A stretch of DNA of 64,000 nucleotides, taken from assembly GCF_019334305.1 (NCBI RefSeq), contig NZ_JAHWGH010000032.1, positions 1 to 64,000 of the forward strand. Direction: 5' to 3'. Below are positions 27,374 through 36,284 of this stretch, in pieces (positions within the stretch are counted from its first letter, which is position 1; each line of letters starts with the position of its first letter). The stretch is from Rossellomorea orangium (GTDB lineage: Bacteria; Bacillota; Bacilli; Bacillales; Bacillaceae_B). Under the pieces are notes generated by a model. The model saw only the letters and a program-made list of their open reading frames with translations, searched no databases and was not told the DNA's origin. Both the position numbers and the translations under genes were made by a program.

Positions 27374-27430
27374 ATGGCCGGGAATTTGTCAGGACCGGAT
27401 GAACGGATCCTGAGTGCCGGCATGCAAAAA
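27374..27430 (+). promoter_or_regulatory. Structured leader upstream of ytzB
   Basis: An inner stem (27389-27397 TCAGGACCG with 27404-27413 CGGATCCTGA, one bulged A, 6-nt loop) sits inside an outer stem GCCGG (27377-27381) with CCGGC (27417-27421). The ytzB ribosome site lies about 17 nt after it. I do not recognise a known riboswitch. Confidence 0.5.
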
Positions 27431-27452
27431 TGGCCTTTGGAGGGAATAACAG

Positions 27453-27767
27453 ATGAACTGGAAATCATTCATATTTGGACTGGGAGTCGGAGCAGCCGGC
27501 GGTTACCTTCTTAAAGGGAAACTGGACGATTCACGCCTAGTATCTGCCGAGAAGGTGTTAAAAGACGTCAAACTATCTTTCAAAAGAGAAGGAAACATCG
27601 ATGGATCATGGATCGGTATGAAACCTGAAGACTACCGGAAACACTCCATGAACACGAAGGTATATAAAGGCGGCATATCAAGGCGAAAAGACGGGGAACT
27701 TGAGCAATATGAATTCATAGCCGACGCTTATACCGGAACCGTTGTGGATGTGTACCCTTTAACTTAA
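27453..27767 (+). CDS. ytzB: YtzB, PepSY-domain protein
   Basis: Protein of 104 residues. A short Gly-rich hydrophobic N-terminal helix (SFIFGLGVGAAGGYLL) can act as signal anchor. A PepSY domain follows (SAEKVLKDVKLSF, GELEQYEFIADAYTGTVVDVYPL), a fold linked to inhibition of secreted peptidases. GGAGGG lies 8 nt before the ATG. Its neighbour ytoP is a divergent aminopeptidase, as in B. subtilis. Confidence 0.9.
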   Translation: MNWKSFIFGLGVGAAGGYLLKGKLDDSRLVSAEKVLKDVKLSFKREGNIDGSWIGMKPEDYRKHSMNTKVYKGGISRRKDGELEQYEFIADAYTGTVVDVYPLT

Positions 27768-27768
27768 T

Positions 27769-27817
27769 AAAAGCAGGATGATCCCACTATTTCCGGGACC
27801 ATCCTGCTTTTTATTTT
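27769..27817. terminator. Bidirectional terminator between ytzB and ytnP
   Basis: A 17-bp stem with one mismatch (AAAAGCAGGATG with CATCCTGCTTTT), with T-tracts on both strands. Confidence 0.9.
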
Positions 27818-28653
27818 TCCCTGATTACTTTATCGATGATTTCTCCATCTCTATTCCACTTGATCCCTCTATACTCTGCGTCATGATAAAAGAGGAACCA
27901 ATACTCTCCTTCGACTGCCTGAGTGATCCATTTTTCTTTTGCTCCGATGGACGTCATCGGATAATCATCGTAGGCAAGTACCCAGAGTGGATTTTTATGG
28001 GCGTGAGTCGGCATGATGTCTGCCATGTGAATGAACTTCTCTCCATTATGCTCCATGATAATGATCGAATGTCCGTCACTATGCCCGCCGGTGTGCACCA
28101 TCTTGATTCCGGGGAGGACTTCCATTTCTTCTTTATAGGTTGTCACTTGGGACCCGATGCTCTCCCAGTTTTCTTTCCAGTATGTATTGCGGGAACGAAC
28201 ATTTGGATTCCTCATTTCATCCCATTCCACCTGTGAAGTATAAATGGTGGCATTGGGAAAGACTGATACGAGCTCATCCCCCTCATATTTTGTCAATCCG
28301 CACGCATGATCGAAATGCATGTGAGTCATCAGGATCACATCGATATCGTTTGGTGAGATATCAAGGGCAGCAAGGGAAGCTTCGACATCCGATTCTTCAT
28401 GGACTCCGTAATTGCGCTTTTGCTTGTCATTCAACTTGCCTTTACCGATACCTGATTCGATTAACACATTTTTCCCTTGCCATTTAAAGTACATCGGATC
28501 GGTCCGTAATTCGATCTGGTTCAGTTCATTCACGGCATATTTTTTTGACCAAAGAGGCTTAGGAACGACCCCAAACATCGCTCCCCCATCCATATGGGTC
28601 ACGCCGCCATTCAGCCAGTGTATCGTTAGATCTCCAACTCTCAACGTTTCCAT
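27811..28653 (-). CDS. ytnP: YtnP, metallo-beta-lactamase-fold lactonase
   Basis: Zn-dependent hydrolase of 280 residues. The metal motif is [11 protein letters not shown] (HxHxDH) near residue 105; further ligands lie in [11 protein letters not shown] and DIMPTHAH. B. subtilis YtnP degrades homoserine-lactone-type signals (quorum quenching), and this protein is close to it in sequence and length. The ATG at 28653 has AGGAGG 7 nt upstream; the longer ORF start lacks a ribosome site. Confidence 0.92.
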   Translation of the reverse strand: METLRVGDLTIHWLNGGVTHMDGGAMFGVVPKPLWSKKYAVNELNQIELRTDPMYFKWQGKNVLIESGIGKGKLNDKQKRNYGVHEESDVEASLAALDISPNDIDVILMTHMHFDHACGLTKYEGDELVSVFPNATIYTSQVEWDEMRNPNVRSRNTYWKENWESIGSQVTTYKEEMEVLPGIKMVHTGGHSDGHSIIIMEHNGEKFIHMADIMPTHAHKNPLWVLAYDDYPMTSIGAKEKWITQAVEGEYWFLFYHDAEYRGIKWNRDGEIIDKVIREK

Positions 28654-28729
28654 CTTTATTCCTCCTTTGTTCATACCCTTTCATTTTATCAGAATAGGTG
28701 GACAACTTGTAGGCGAATGCCTGATCAGT

Positions 28730-28760
28730 AAAAAAACAGCCCTTCAAATATCAGGGCTGT
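28730..28760 (-). terminator. Terminator of trmB
   Basis: ACAGCCCT and AGGGCTGT with a 9-nt loop, then seven T on the minus strand. Confidence 0.9.
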
Positions 28761-28772
28761 CTGGTCCATTTT

Positions 28773-29417
28773 TTATTTATTTTGAAACTGTGCTTCGACA
28801 CGGTAAATCCTCTGGCCTTTGGCAGAGAATTTTTCTTCGTATTCGGTCATGATGTTGCCTTCGAAGTCGCTGTTATGGAGATCGAGGCTTAGGAAATTCA
28901 GATGCAGACCGTACCACGAGAAGCTCTGTAATGAGTATTCGAAAAGTCCCTGGTTATCTGTCTTGAAGTGGATTTCCCCATTTTCAACCAGGATCTGTTC
29001 ATACATGGACAAGAAGTCCTTATATGTCAGGCGGCGTTTTTCATGACGATTTTTTGGCCATGGATCCGAGAAGTTCAGGTATACCCTGTCCACTTCCCCC
29101 GAATCGAAATACTCCGTCAGATTCCTTGCATCGACATTCAACAGCTTGACATTCGGAAGCTCAGCTTCAATCAGACGGTCGAGAGCGGTGACGATGACAC
29201 TTTCATACAGCTCGATTCCAATATAATTAACGTCCGGATTGGCTCTTGCCATTTCCGTGACGAATTGACCTTTTCCTGTTCCGACCTCGATATGGAGGGG
29301 GTTATCGTTGCCAAATTCTTTGTTCCAATGACCTTTTTTCTCCTGGGGTTCTGCCACAACATACTGTGGATGATCACTGATCTTCTCAGAAGCCCATGGT
29401 TTGTGACGTAAACGCAT
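28773..29417 (-). CDS. trmB: tRNA (guanine-N7-)-methyltransferase
   Basis: SAM-dependent methyltransferase of 214 residues that makes m7G46 in tRNA. Motifs: [17 protein letters not shown] (SAM loop), [17 protein letters not shown], and the TrmB signature [20 protein letters not shown]; also [15 protein letters not shown]. It probably acts as a monomer or dimer, as B. subtilis TrmB (YtmQ) does. GAGGTG lies upstream of the ATG. Confidence 0.96.
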   Translation of the reverse strand: MRLRHKPWASEKISDHPQYVVAEPQEKKGHWNKEFGNDNPLHIEVGTGKGQFVTEMARANPDVNYIGIELYESVIVTALDRLIEAELPNVKLLNVDARNLTEYFDSGEVDRVYLNFSDPWPKNRHEKRRLTYKDFLSMYEQILVENGEIHFKTDNQGLFEYSLQSFSWYGLHLNFLSLDLHNSDFEGNIMTEYEEKFSAKGQRIYRVEAQFQNK

Positions 29418-29502
29418 GTAGACACCTCATTTTTTATTATCGAAAAAAACATACCATGACTCTCGGTCCTATGCAAGAGCCAAATAGTGAAATGCGACTT
29501 GA

Positions 29503-29516
29503 GAGGTCCGTCCCTC
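29503..29516. repeat. Solo arm of the GGGACGGACC repeat family
   Basis: GAGGTCCGTCCCTC occurs here without its partner arm. Three complete hairpins of the same family are at 44405-44481, 55795-55826 and 59633-59673. Confidence 0.8.
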
Positions 29517-29534
29517 AAAAAAGGCGCATAAATG

Positions 29535-29573
29535 AAAAAGGAATTCACACACTATTAGTGAATTCCTTTTTTT
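29535..29573. terminator. Hairpin with T-tracts on both strands, upstream of ytzH
   Basis: AAAAAGGAATTCAC and GTGAATTCCTTTT pair around a 9-nt loop. It lies before both ytzH (+) and trmB (-). The likely role is to end minus-strand transcripts arriving from ytmP across ytzH. Confidence 0.7.
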
Positions 29574-29643
29574 AAGGTCTGGTCATTTAGAGGGATGTCC
29601 GACGCGGTTCCATTAAACTTACGAAAATGAAAGGGTGTACTTC

Positions 29644-29922
29644 ATGCCTTTAAATTCACAGAATCAAATGCAGTTATTATCTGATATATTAAGCAATCAT
29701 TCAACGGATTGCTGTGGATCGGTTTCAGAATGCGAGCAGGTTGAACGGTTGGTCAAGTCGCTGATGGTCAATGCTGATATCCACGAAAACGTCAAACCCG
29801 TTTTACAGGAGATTTATCAGTACAGCCAAAGCGGGATCTCATCGCCGGATCTTTCCAACCATATTACAACGAACAAGGATAACCTGTCCCAATGGGTCAC
29901 AGATATGAACAGTTATTCTTGA
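29644..29922 (+). CDS. ytzH: YtzH-like protein
   Basis: Small helical protein of 92 residues, the length of B. subtilis YtzH; function unknown. It has a polar N-terminus, a Cys pair (TDCCGS), and helices QVERLVKSLMVN and VKPVLQEIYQYSQ. AAAGGGTG lies 6 nt before the ATG at 29644; the GTG at 29635 overlaps that site. It is convergent with ytmP, with only one base between the two stop codons. Confidence 0.85.
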   Translation: MPLNSQNQMQLLSDILSNHSTDCCGSVSECEQVERLVKSLMVNADIHENVKPVLQEIYQYSQSGISSPDLSNHITTNKDNLSQWVTDMNSYS

Positions 29923-29923
29923 T

Positions 29924-30706
29924 TCATATCACCTTATGCAAGTATTGAATCCAGTGGTTCATCTCGTGAAAACGGGCTTTCCCCTTATGCCACTGGATGG
30001 ATAAAATCGTTTGTGCCACGACATACCATTTCATCCGCAGCTTCAAGTTATCGGTCAGCTCGGCTCCATATTGAGTCAGCCAGCTTTCCCACTGATCTTC
30101 AGGGATGTACCAGTATAACAGTAATCCTACATCGAATGCAGGGTCTGCAATCATCGCTCCATCCCAGTCAATTAAATACAGCTGGTTGTAGTCGGATAAC
30201 AGCCAGTTGTTATGGTTGACGTCTCCGTGACATACTACATATTCTTCCTGCTGAACTTCCATGAGTTCTTTTTGAAGAAACAAAAGCGCCTCACGGATGA
30301 CAGGCAGTGAAAGAAGATCGAACTCGAGTCCCGTCTCCACTTCCGTCAGCATATGCTCCGGTTGGAACGGCTCTTTCCCCAATCTCTCAAGCATGGTGGA
30401 AAGAGGTTTCGAGGAATGAATCTTGTTCAACAGCCTCGCCACCCGCTCATCCTTCATCTCTTCGGGCTTTAATTCTCTCCCATTTAACCAGTGTTGTGCA
30501 GTGATGACGTCCCCGTTTTCCATCCGTTTGGTCCAAACAAGCTTGGGTACAATTCCCTCTGCTGATAATACAGCTACAAAAGGGGAAGAATTGCGCTTTA
30601 GAAATAATCTCTGCTCCTGGTATTGAGCAAAGAACGCTTCTCCGGTTGCACCGCCTGCGGGGACGATTTCCCAATCTTGGTCAAATAAGTGTTCCAATAT
30701 ATTCAC
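29924..30706 (-). CDS. ytmP: YtmP, aminoglycoside-phosphotransferase-fold kinase
   Basis: Kinase-like protein of 260 residues. It has the choline/aminoglycoside kinase catalytic loop CHGDVNHNNWLL near residue 165 and the Mg-binding LIDWDGAMIADPAFDVG. The N-terminal lobe reads VPAGGATGEAFFAQYQ. Its substrate is unknown; the fold phosphorylates small molecules such as choline, thiamine or aminoglycosides. The start is GTG with AAAGGA 10 nt upstream. Its stop touches that of convergent ytzH. Confidence 0.9.
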   Translation of the reverse strand: MNILEHLFDQDWEIVPAGGATGEAFFAQYQEQRLFLKRNSSPFVAVLSAEGIVPKLVWTKRMENGDVITAQHWLNGRELKPEEMKDERVARLLNKIHSSKPLSTMLERLGKEPFQPEHMLTEVETGLEFDLLSLPVIREALLFLQKELMEVQQEEYVVCHGDVNHNNWLLSDYNQLYLIDWDGAMIADPAFDVGLLLYWYIPEDQWESWLTQYGAELTDNLKLRMKWYVVAQTILSIQWHKGKARFHEMNHWIQYLHKVI

Positions 30707-30782
30707 CTTCTATTGGTCCTTTGTCATGTTTATATTTTCATGTGTATCATTTATTTCAATGTGTAAAAAGATCAAATAAAAT

Positions 30783-30823
30783 AAAAAAGACAGCTATTGG
30801 GCAATACAAATCAATAGCCATCT
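30783..30823 (-). terminator. Terminator of amyX
   Basis: AGATGGCTATTG and CAATAGCTGTCT pair with G-U steps, then six T on the minus strand. Confidence 0.8.
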
Positions 30824-30875
30824 GTTTACGATTTTATCGTCATCTTGCGTTTTCGTCAAGCACTGGAATGAACTG

Positions 30876-33017
30876 TCACCTTACAAATACATACGAAGAG
30901 ACCGGTTCAAGGGTGATCGAAGGCTCCTTTACATCATACAGGCCGCTTACACTTGCCTGATGGCCATTGGATAAACAATTCCATTGTTTCCCTTCAGGCA
31001 GTCGGTACTCACATGCTTGCGTATCCGAATGAAAGACCAGGTGGATTTCATCCCACGGCCCGTATGGATGGACATTCTGATAGGAAACATGTATCAGGTT
31101 TGCCTGGCTGTGTGACACGTTTACATGCTCACGGATCAGCTCACTCGTATGAAACCGTAAGGCCCCGTGACTTTTCCTGATCTGGATCAGTGCTTTCACG
31201 TATTGAACCACATCATCATACTGTTCTCTTCTGATCCAGTCCATTTGATTGATTTCAATTGGGGAGTTATAGCTGTTCTCGATCCCCTTTTTGGTTCTGA
31301 AGAATTCCTGCCCGGCGTGGAGGAACGGAATTCCCTGAGACAAGATGACCATTGTGGTCGCCAATTTATGACGGGCTTTCAGGGTCTCCTCATCCTCATT
31401 CAAACACGCCTTCATTTTATCCCAAAGCGTATGGTTATCATGGGACTCCACATAATTGACCGATTGGGAAGGCTCTTTAAATAGCCCCCGTTCCCCACTC
31501 TTTACACCTATGCTGCCAGTAAGGACAAGCTCCACCTTCTGTTCCAAATGGCCATGCCCGAGAGCGAACCCTTTATCATATAAATTAAATGTACTGCCTT
31601 TAATTGTGTCCCTGAACCAATCATTGAATTGGCCGATGCCCTGAAGCTGATGTGCATTTCGCAGATTGGCTTTTTGATGTGGAGGAAGCGGCGTATTCAG
31701 ATCCCACCCTTCTCCAATCAAGATTGCCCCGGGTAATACTTTATCCACTTCTTCACGGATCATGGTCATGGTTTTGACGTCGAGGATTCCCATTAAATCG
31801 AAACGGAAGCCGTCAACTCCGTATTCATTCAACCAGTAAAGGACCGAATCGACGATGAATTTCCTTGCCATGAGGCGTTCTGAGGCGAAATCATTCCCTA
31901 CTCCTGTGCCGTTTGAGGGTAAGCCGTTTTCATCATGACGGAAGAAATAGCCCGGCACGAGCTTTTCAAACGACGAATCCTCGCGGATGAAGACGTGGTT
32001 GTACACCACATCTTGAATGACCCTGATATTTTCATCATGCAGACTCTGTATCACGGCTTTCAATTCCCGTATCCGCTCATATGGATCTTCGGGCTTTAGG
32101 CTGTAGCTCCCTTCAGGCGCATTGAAGAATAGTGGATTGTACCCCCAATTATAACTGGTATCTGAAGGACAATCCGTCACGCCATCAAAATCATTTACAG
32201 GAAGCAGTTCGACATGGGTGACACCCAGCTCCTTTAAATACTGGACCCCTGTTGAGGATCCTTTCGGTGTATAGGTTCCTTTTTCCGTAAAGGCGCGGTA
32301 TTTCCCCCTGAACTTCATTCCACTTTCCTGTTGGGCGGAGAAATCCCTGATATTCAATTCGTAAATGACTGCATCTGTGGGAGAGGAAAGCGGAGGTAGC
32401 GGCTTCCCAACCGTGTTTCCAAGGTTGATGACACATCCCCATTCACTGTTCAATGAGACAGCTTTCGCATAAGGATCGATCAGCTCATCCCACACCAGAT
32501 TGATACACGGAAGGATGGTGTAAAGATACCCTTCAACATCCGTATTCACCCGGCATTCCCACACTCCGTTTTCCATTCTTATAAATGGGTACTGTATTTC
32601 TTCATCGTCTGGTGACTTGAGCTTCAAACGCATCTCGGTTGCAGTTGGTGACCATACTTTAAAGACCGTATTCCCATCCTGGTATGTAACACCCAGGTCA
32701 TTGCCATCGTAGTAGTATCGTTGATCAAATTCTTCCGTTCGTATGACAGCTCCTGTCTGAAGATCCGTCTTTGTATCATGTTCATCGATAATCTCATAGA
32801 TCTCCCCTAACACGATCTTCTCGCTTACAACGGTCGTTACATATTTCATGGCATCATGAAGGGGAATCTTTTCTTCAATGTGAAGAGCGATCTTTTCCTC
32901 TCCCCTGACCAGGGTGAAGTGGCTCGAATTCCCATCATGATAATGATATGGAAGGATCATGGTGATTGTATTGAACGTATCCAAAAATGCATCATACTGC
33001 CTGCTAATGACTAACAC
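30876..33017 (-). CDS. amyX: Type I pullulanase AmyX
   Basis: Debranching enzyme of 713 residues, GH13_14, hydrolysing alpha-1,6 bonds in pullulan and branched dextrins. No signal peptide, so cytoplasmic. An N-terminal beta domain and CBM48 (about 95-200, YYDGNDLGVTYQDGNTVFKVWSPTA) precede the barrel. Catalytic motifs: VVYNHVF, GFRFDLMGILD (nucleophile Asp), LIGEGWDL (acid Glu), YVESHDNHT; YNWGYNP is the pullulanase signature. GTG at 33017 is chosen because it aligns with the B. subtilis start and has AGGTGG 5 nt upstream; GTG at 33026 is the alternative. Confidence 0.94.
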   Translation of the reverse strand: MLVISRQYDAFLDTFNTITMILPYHYHDGNSSHFTLVRGEEKIALHIEEKIPLHDAMKYVTTVVSEKIVLGEIYEIIDEHDTKTDLQTGAVIRTEEFDQRYYYDGNDLGVTYQDGNTVFKVWSPTATEMRLKLKSPDDEEIQYPFIRMENGVWECRVNTDVEGYLYTILPCINLVWDELIDPYAKAVSLNSEWGCVINLGNTVGKPLPPLSSPTDAVIYELNIRDFSAQQESGMKFRGKYRAFTEKGTYTPKGSSTGVQYLKELGVTHVELLPVNDFDGVTDCPSDTSYNWGYNPLFFNAPEGSYSLKPEDPYERIRELKAVIQSLHDENIRVIQDVVYNHVFIREDSSFEKLVPGYFFRHDENGLPSNGTGVGNDFASERLMARKFIVDSVLYWLNEYGVDGFRFDLMGILDVKTMTMIREEVDKVLPGAILIGEGWDLNTPLPPHQKANLRNAHQLQGIGQFNDWFRDTIKGSTFNLYDKGFALGHGHLEQKVELVLTGSIGVKSGERGLFKEPSQSVNYVESHDNHTLWDKMKACLNEDEETLKARHKLATTMVILSQGIPFLHAGQEFFRTKKGIENSYNSPIEINQMDWIRREQYDDVVQYVKALIQIRKSHGALRFHTSELIREHVNVSHSQANLIHVSYQNVHPYGPWDEIHLVFHSDTQACEYRLPEGKQWNCLSNGHQASVSGLYDVKEPSITLEPVSSYVFVR

Positions 33018-33313
33018 TTCTGCCACCTACTTCTGTTTAACATTTTCCGACTCGGGAGGACCCTATTTAAGCCAATCTCCGTTTTCAACAAGCTTGAAGG
33101 GAGCCGCAATCCTGTTCTTATATTATTCATTGAAGGCCCATTTGGTCCGCCATTTATGGGAAAGAAGCCTTCATTACCCCACTGACAAACAGTTCATTTA
33201 TCGCTTCTATAGTAAGGTATATGCTTGTTTCACGATGGTTAGGCCAAAGACGTTCCATTCATGGTGGGATTATACCCTGTAACCCCCTGGCCAAAACCAG
33301 CTGATACAGTCGG
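33018..33313. other. Gene-free gap between amyX and the NERD gene
   Basis: About 300 bp without a supportable ORF. On the minus strand it has TATAAT after TTTTGG at 16 bp spacing near 33255-33285, a weak candidate amyX promoter. No terminator is seen for the gene upstream. Confidence 0.5.
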
Positions 33314-34267
33314 TTACGCTTGATCACCTTCTGCTACTTCTTGTTCCTCTTCCCATTGTAGCCTTTTGAAGGAAGTGATTTGACAATACTCCATAATCGC
33401 CTGAGCTGCTTTCAACTGCACACTTTTAATAGGGGAAGAGCTTGACCTCTGCTGCTGGAACCACTCATTATGGATTCGTTTATCTAAAAACTGGATCCCT
33501 GCCGGCGACTGAGGGTAATCTATGTAACCGTTCCTGCTGATGACGGCTTGATAAATGGGAAGCTCCACTCCCGCATACCGGATGATTTGATGGATGATGC
33601 GCTCCATCCTTTTCAAACCGATGAGAGGGTTTAACACCTTTGATTCCATGTCCCCCCATTTTTTTACCCAGAATCGTTCTCCTGAACCTATATAGGCTGT
33701 TCCCTCCTCGAATTCAAGAAAGGTTAAACACCATATGCCTGTCGGGGTGATCAGGATGGTTTCAAGTTCAACTGGTGCATTTTTTATTTTCAGGACAGGG
33801 TTGTACATCACGAATATATTATCAGGGAAGCGTTGGAGTAGATAGCGTAATCGCTCATCATACCGATAACTGTTATCCACATACGATTTCTCCATGATTG
33901 TAGAGCTCGCCCACTTCAGTTGAAAATCAAATAATAGATTTAAAAAAGAAACCTTCAACTCTTCTTCTGAGTGGATATCCTGATTTCTCTCCATCTCAAA
34001 AACCATTTCTTCATCACTGGGCTGAAGCACAGGTTCTTCTTCTTGAGCGTCTTTCTTTTTGAAAAGGGAGAAGAGCTTTTCCTTCACGGAATCCTTCTCT
34101 TCCTCCTCCTTTACGGATGGAGGCGCCGGGGGCAGATCCCCGTTTTCCCAATGTTGTTTCATTTTTTCCCATTGCTGCTTTTTTAATCGGACAAATTGGG
34201 AAGGATATCTATATAAATCCGTTTCGTATCGTGAAACGTAATCTTGAAGTTTAATCAGCTGTGCCAT
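33314..34267 (-). CDS. ytlQ: NERD-domain-like protein (YtlQ type)
   Basis: Soluble protein of 317 residues. A charged N-terminal region with a Pro/Glu/Lys-rich linker (about 45-100) precedes a nuclease-related region: NIFVMYNPVLKI, VELETILITPTGIWCLTFLEF and KVLNPLIGLKRMERIIHQII. The ordering of E...T.TGI.CLTFLEF suits NERD-type folds, but catalytic competence is not certain. Position between thpR and amyX matches ytlQ. AAAGGAT lies 8 nt before the ATG at 34267. It overlaps no other gene and follows thpR closely. Confidence 0.75.
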   Translation of the reverse strand: MAQLIKLQDYVSRYETDLYRYPSQFVRLKKQQWEKMKQHWENGDLPPAPPSVKEEEEKDSVKEKLFSLFKKKDAQEEEPVLQPSDEEMVFEMERNQDIHSEEELKVSFLNLLFDFQLKWASSTIMEKSYVDNSYRYDERLRYLLQRFPDNIFVMYNPVLKIKNAPVELETILITPTGIWCLTFLEFEEGTAYIGSGERFWVKKWGDMESKVLNPLIGLKRMERIIHQIIRYAGVELPIYQAVISRNGYIDYPQSPAGIQFLDKRIHNEWFQQQRSSSSPIKSVQLKAAQAIMEYCQITSFKRLQWEEEQEVAEGDQA

Positions 34268-34290
34268 ATGAATCGATCCTTTCGTGACGG

Positions 34291-34842
34291 TCAATTTGCC
34301 TGAAACGGTATGGTGTATATGGCTTCATACTTAGGCATCCGGTCAATGTGAGTTTGATACAAAACCATTTCTGTTGCTGTGAACGTATGGCCCTCGGCAG
34401 GTTGGAATCCGTCCAGCACCTCACTGGTAAAGGGAGATTGCTCATTCCATTTCCGCCCTACTGTGATATGAGGAGAAAATGGCCTTTTATCCAATTGAAA
34501 TCCCGCCTCTTCACATGCACCATACACATGGTTCCTGACTTTGTGCAGCATGTCTGAATAGTCTACACCCATCCACAGGATTCTTGGAGAATCACTCTTC
34601 CCAAACGTACCGAACCTGTCCAGTGTCAGGGGAAAAGCCGTGAACTGCAGACTGCCGACTTTATCGAGTACCGGCCCGAGTTCATCCGCACTCCCTAAAA
34701 AGGCGAGAGTCAAGTGATAGTCCTCTGGATGTACCCACTTCTTACATGCACCTTGAGCCTTCAACGGCTGCATGCATTCATCTAAATATCGTTTTGTTTC
34801 AATTGGCAGGGAAAGGGCAAAGAAATAGTGAGTGTTCAACAT
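34291..34842 (-). CDS. thpR: RNA 2',3'-cyclic phosphodiesterase (2H family)
   Basis: Protein of 183 residues with two HxTx motifs, HLTLAF near residue 44 and HITVGR near 129, the signature of the 2H/LigT family that opens 2',3'-cyclic phosphates in RNA. It is equivalent to B. subtilis YtlP. The ribosome site AAAGGTGAT is very close to the ATG at 34842; TTG at 34839 is an alternative. It is in an operon with the NERD gene after it. Confidence 0.9.
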   Translation of the reverse strand: MLNTHYFFALSLPIETKRYLDECMQPLKAQGACKKWVHPEDYHLTLAFLGSADELGPVLDKVGSLQFTAFPLTLDRFGTFGKSDSPRILWMGVDYSDMLHKVRNHVYGACEEAGFQLDKRPFSPHITVGRKWNEQSPFTSEVLDGFQPAEGHTFTATEMVLYQTHIDRMPKYEAIYTIPFQAN

Positions 34843-34944
34843 ATCACCTTTCCTTTCTATTATTACTTTATTTTAGCAAAATGTGTCATCAGAAAGAATG
34901 ACTAGTGAGAATTGCAACAAAAATGAAATACAAAGCTTATTTAT

Positions 34945-34973
34945 TTGATAAGATTTATTTGAATTAGTACGAT
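34945..34973 (+). promoter_or_regulatory. Sigma-A promoter of the cysteine synthase gene
   Basis: TTGATA, a 17-bp spacer and TACGAT, 33 bp before the start codon. No SAM riboswitch is seen in the leader. Confidence 0.65.
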
Positions 34974-35006
34974 AGAAAGAGATTGTTTTCTGAAAGGAAG
35001 TTGACC

Positions 35007-35936
35007 ATGAAAGTTGTACAGAATATCGCAGATCTGATCGGGGATACCCCCCTCGTAAAATTAAATCGATTGAACCCTGCTGACGGGGCGGACGTGTATG
35101 TGAAACTGGAATTCTATAATCCGAGCAAAAGCGTCAAAGACAGAGCGGCCTATGAGATGATCGTGGAAGCAGAAAAAGAAGGCTTATTGAAAGAAGGTTC
35201 GACCATCATCGAGCCAACGAGCGGGAACACGGGTATCGGACTTGCCATGAATGCTGCGGCAAGGGGTTACCGTGCCATCCTCGTGATGCCTGATACGATG
35301 ACGCAAGAGCGTATCAATCTTCTCAAGGCGTATGGAGCAGAAGTGGTATTGACGCCAGGGGACGAGAAAATGCCTGGTGCCATCGAAAAAGCCAAGGAAC
35401 TGACGGAGAAAATCCCCAACAGTTTCATGCCTATGCAATTTGAAAACGATGCGAACCCGAATGCCCACCGGAAAACAACGGCCCTTGAGATCGTTGAAGC
35501 CATGAAGGAACTTGGAAAACCTTTATCGGCATTTGTGGCAACCGCAGGAACGGGTGGAACGATTACTGGAACGGGTGAAGTGTTGAAAGAGCATTATCCC
35601 GAACTGGCGGTCCATGTCGTCGAGCCGGCGGGCTCTCCCGTACTTTCAGGAGGAAAACCCGGCAAGCACAAGCTTGTGGGGACGAGTCCCGGCTTTGTGC
35701 CGGACATACTGAATACAAGTGTGTATGATGAAATCCATAAAATTGAAGACGAGCAGGCTTACGATATCGCCCGGAGAATGGCAAGCGAAGAAGGTATCTT
35801 AGTGGGACCTTCTTCAGGTGCTGCCTGTTACGCTGCCATTGAAGTGGCAAAGACATTATCACCTGGGGATGTAGTGGTATGCATAGCATGCGATACAGGA
35901 GAACGCTATCTATCAAGTGACTTGTTCAGATTCTAA
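35007..35936 (+). CDS. ytkP: Cysteine synthase family protein (YtkP)
   Basis: PLP-dependent O-acetylserine sulfhydrylase-type enzyme of 309 residues. The lysine that binds PLP lies in NPSKSVKDRAA near residue 42. The substrate loop TSGNTGIG follows, then the phosphate-binding loop TAGTGGTITGTGE and GPSSGAA. It is a paralogue of CysK; whether it makes cysteine in vivo or has a related lyase role is open. GAAAGGAAG lies upstream of the ATG at 35007; TTG at 34983 has no site. Monocistronic. Confidence 0.92.
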   Translation: MKVVQNIADLIGDTPLVKLNRLNPADGADVYVKLEFYNPSKSVKDRAAYEMIVEAEKEGLLKEGSTIIEPTSGNTGIGLAMNAAARGYRAILVMPDTMTQERINLLKAYGAEVVLTPGDEKMPGAIEKAKELTEKIPNSFMPMQFENDANPNAHRKTTALEIVEAMKELGKPLSAFVATAGTGGTITGTGEVLKEHYPELAVHVVEPAGSPVLSGGKPGKHKLVGTSPGFVPDILNTSVYDEIHKIEDEQAYDIARRMASEEGILVGPSSGAACYAAIEVAKTLSPGDVVVCIACDTGERYLSSDLFRF

Positions 35937-35948
35937 TGATAGGCAAAG

Positions 35949-35987
35949 GAAAAGAGGCTGCCCCATGAAACGGGCAGCCTCTTCTTA
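35949..35987. terminator. Bidirectional terminator after ytkP
   Basis: AAGAGGCTGCCC and GGGCAGCCTCTT around an 8-nt loop. It serves ytkP and the convergent 91-residue gene. Confidence 0.85.
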
Positions 35988-35990
35988 TGT

Positions 35991-36266
35991 TCACTTGACC
36001 TGATGATAGTGAGAGATGAAGCGTTCGGGAGAAGACTTTACGACAAACGTCCGGACCCCTTCGATGGTGTGCAGGTATAAAAACGTATAGTAAGCGGACA
36101 AAGGCTTACTCGTCATGTCCAACACCTCTTTCATGATGAAGGTTCTTGTAGGAGTGACAATACGGTCACTGTACAAGTATAGATTCTCCTCCGTCTCTAC
36201 CGTGAATTGCTGGTTGTCTTCTATTCTTCGTTCTGTTTTCATGAATGGTTGTGAACAAATCAACAT
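35991..36266 (-). CDS. Small protein of unknown function downstream of dat
   Basis: A 91-residue beta-rich protein that I do not recognise. Strand patterns QFTVETEENLYLYSDRIVTPTRTF, AYYTFLYLHTIEGVRTFVV resemble a PH-like or bacterial lipid-binding sandwich, without known motifs. GGAGGC lies 5 nt before the ATG. It follows dat by 18 bp on the same strand, so it is probably co-transcribed with dat. Confidence 0.75.
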   Translation of the reverse strand: MLICSQPFMKTERRIEDNQQFTVETEENLYLYSDRIVTPTRTFIMKEVLDMTSKPLSAYYTFLYLHTIEGVRTFVVKSSPERFISHYHQVK

Positions 36267-36284
36267 GTAATGCCTCCAACTAAA

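Noticed and set aside
32959-33282. 107-codon + strand ORF antisense to the amyX start
   Set aside because: Begins inside amyX on the opposite strand; no ribosome site and no recognisable domain.
34843-35006. SAM riboswitch before the cysteine synthase gene
   Set aside because: No S-box conserved segments or terminator are seen in the short leader.
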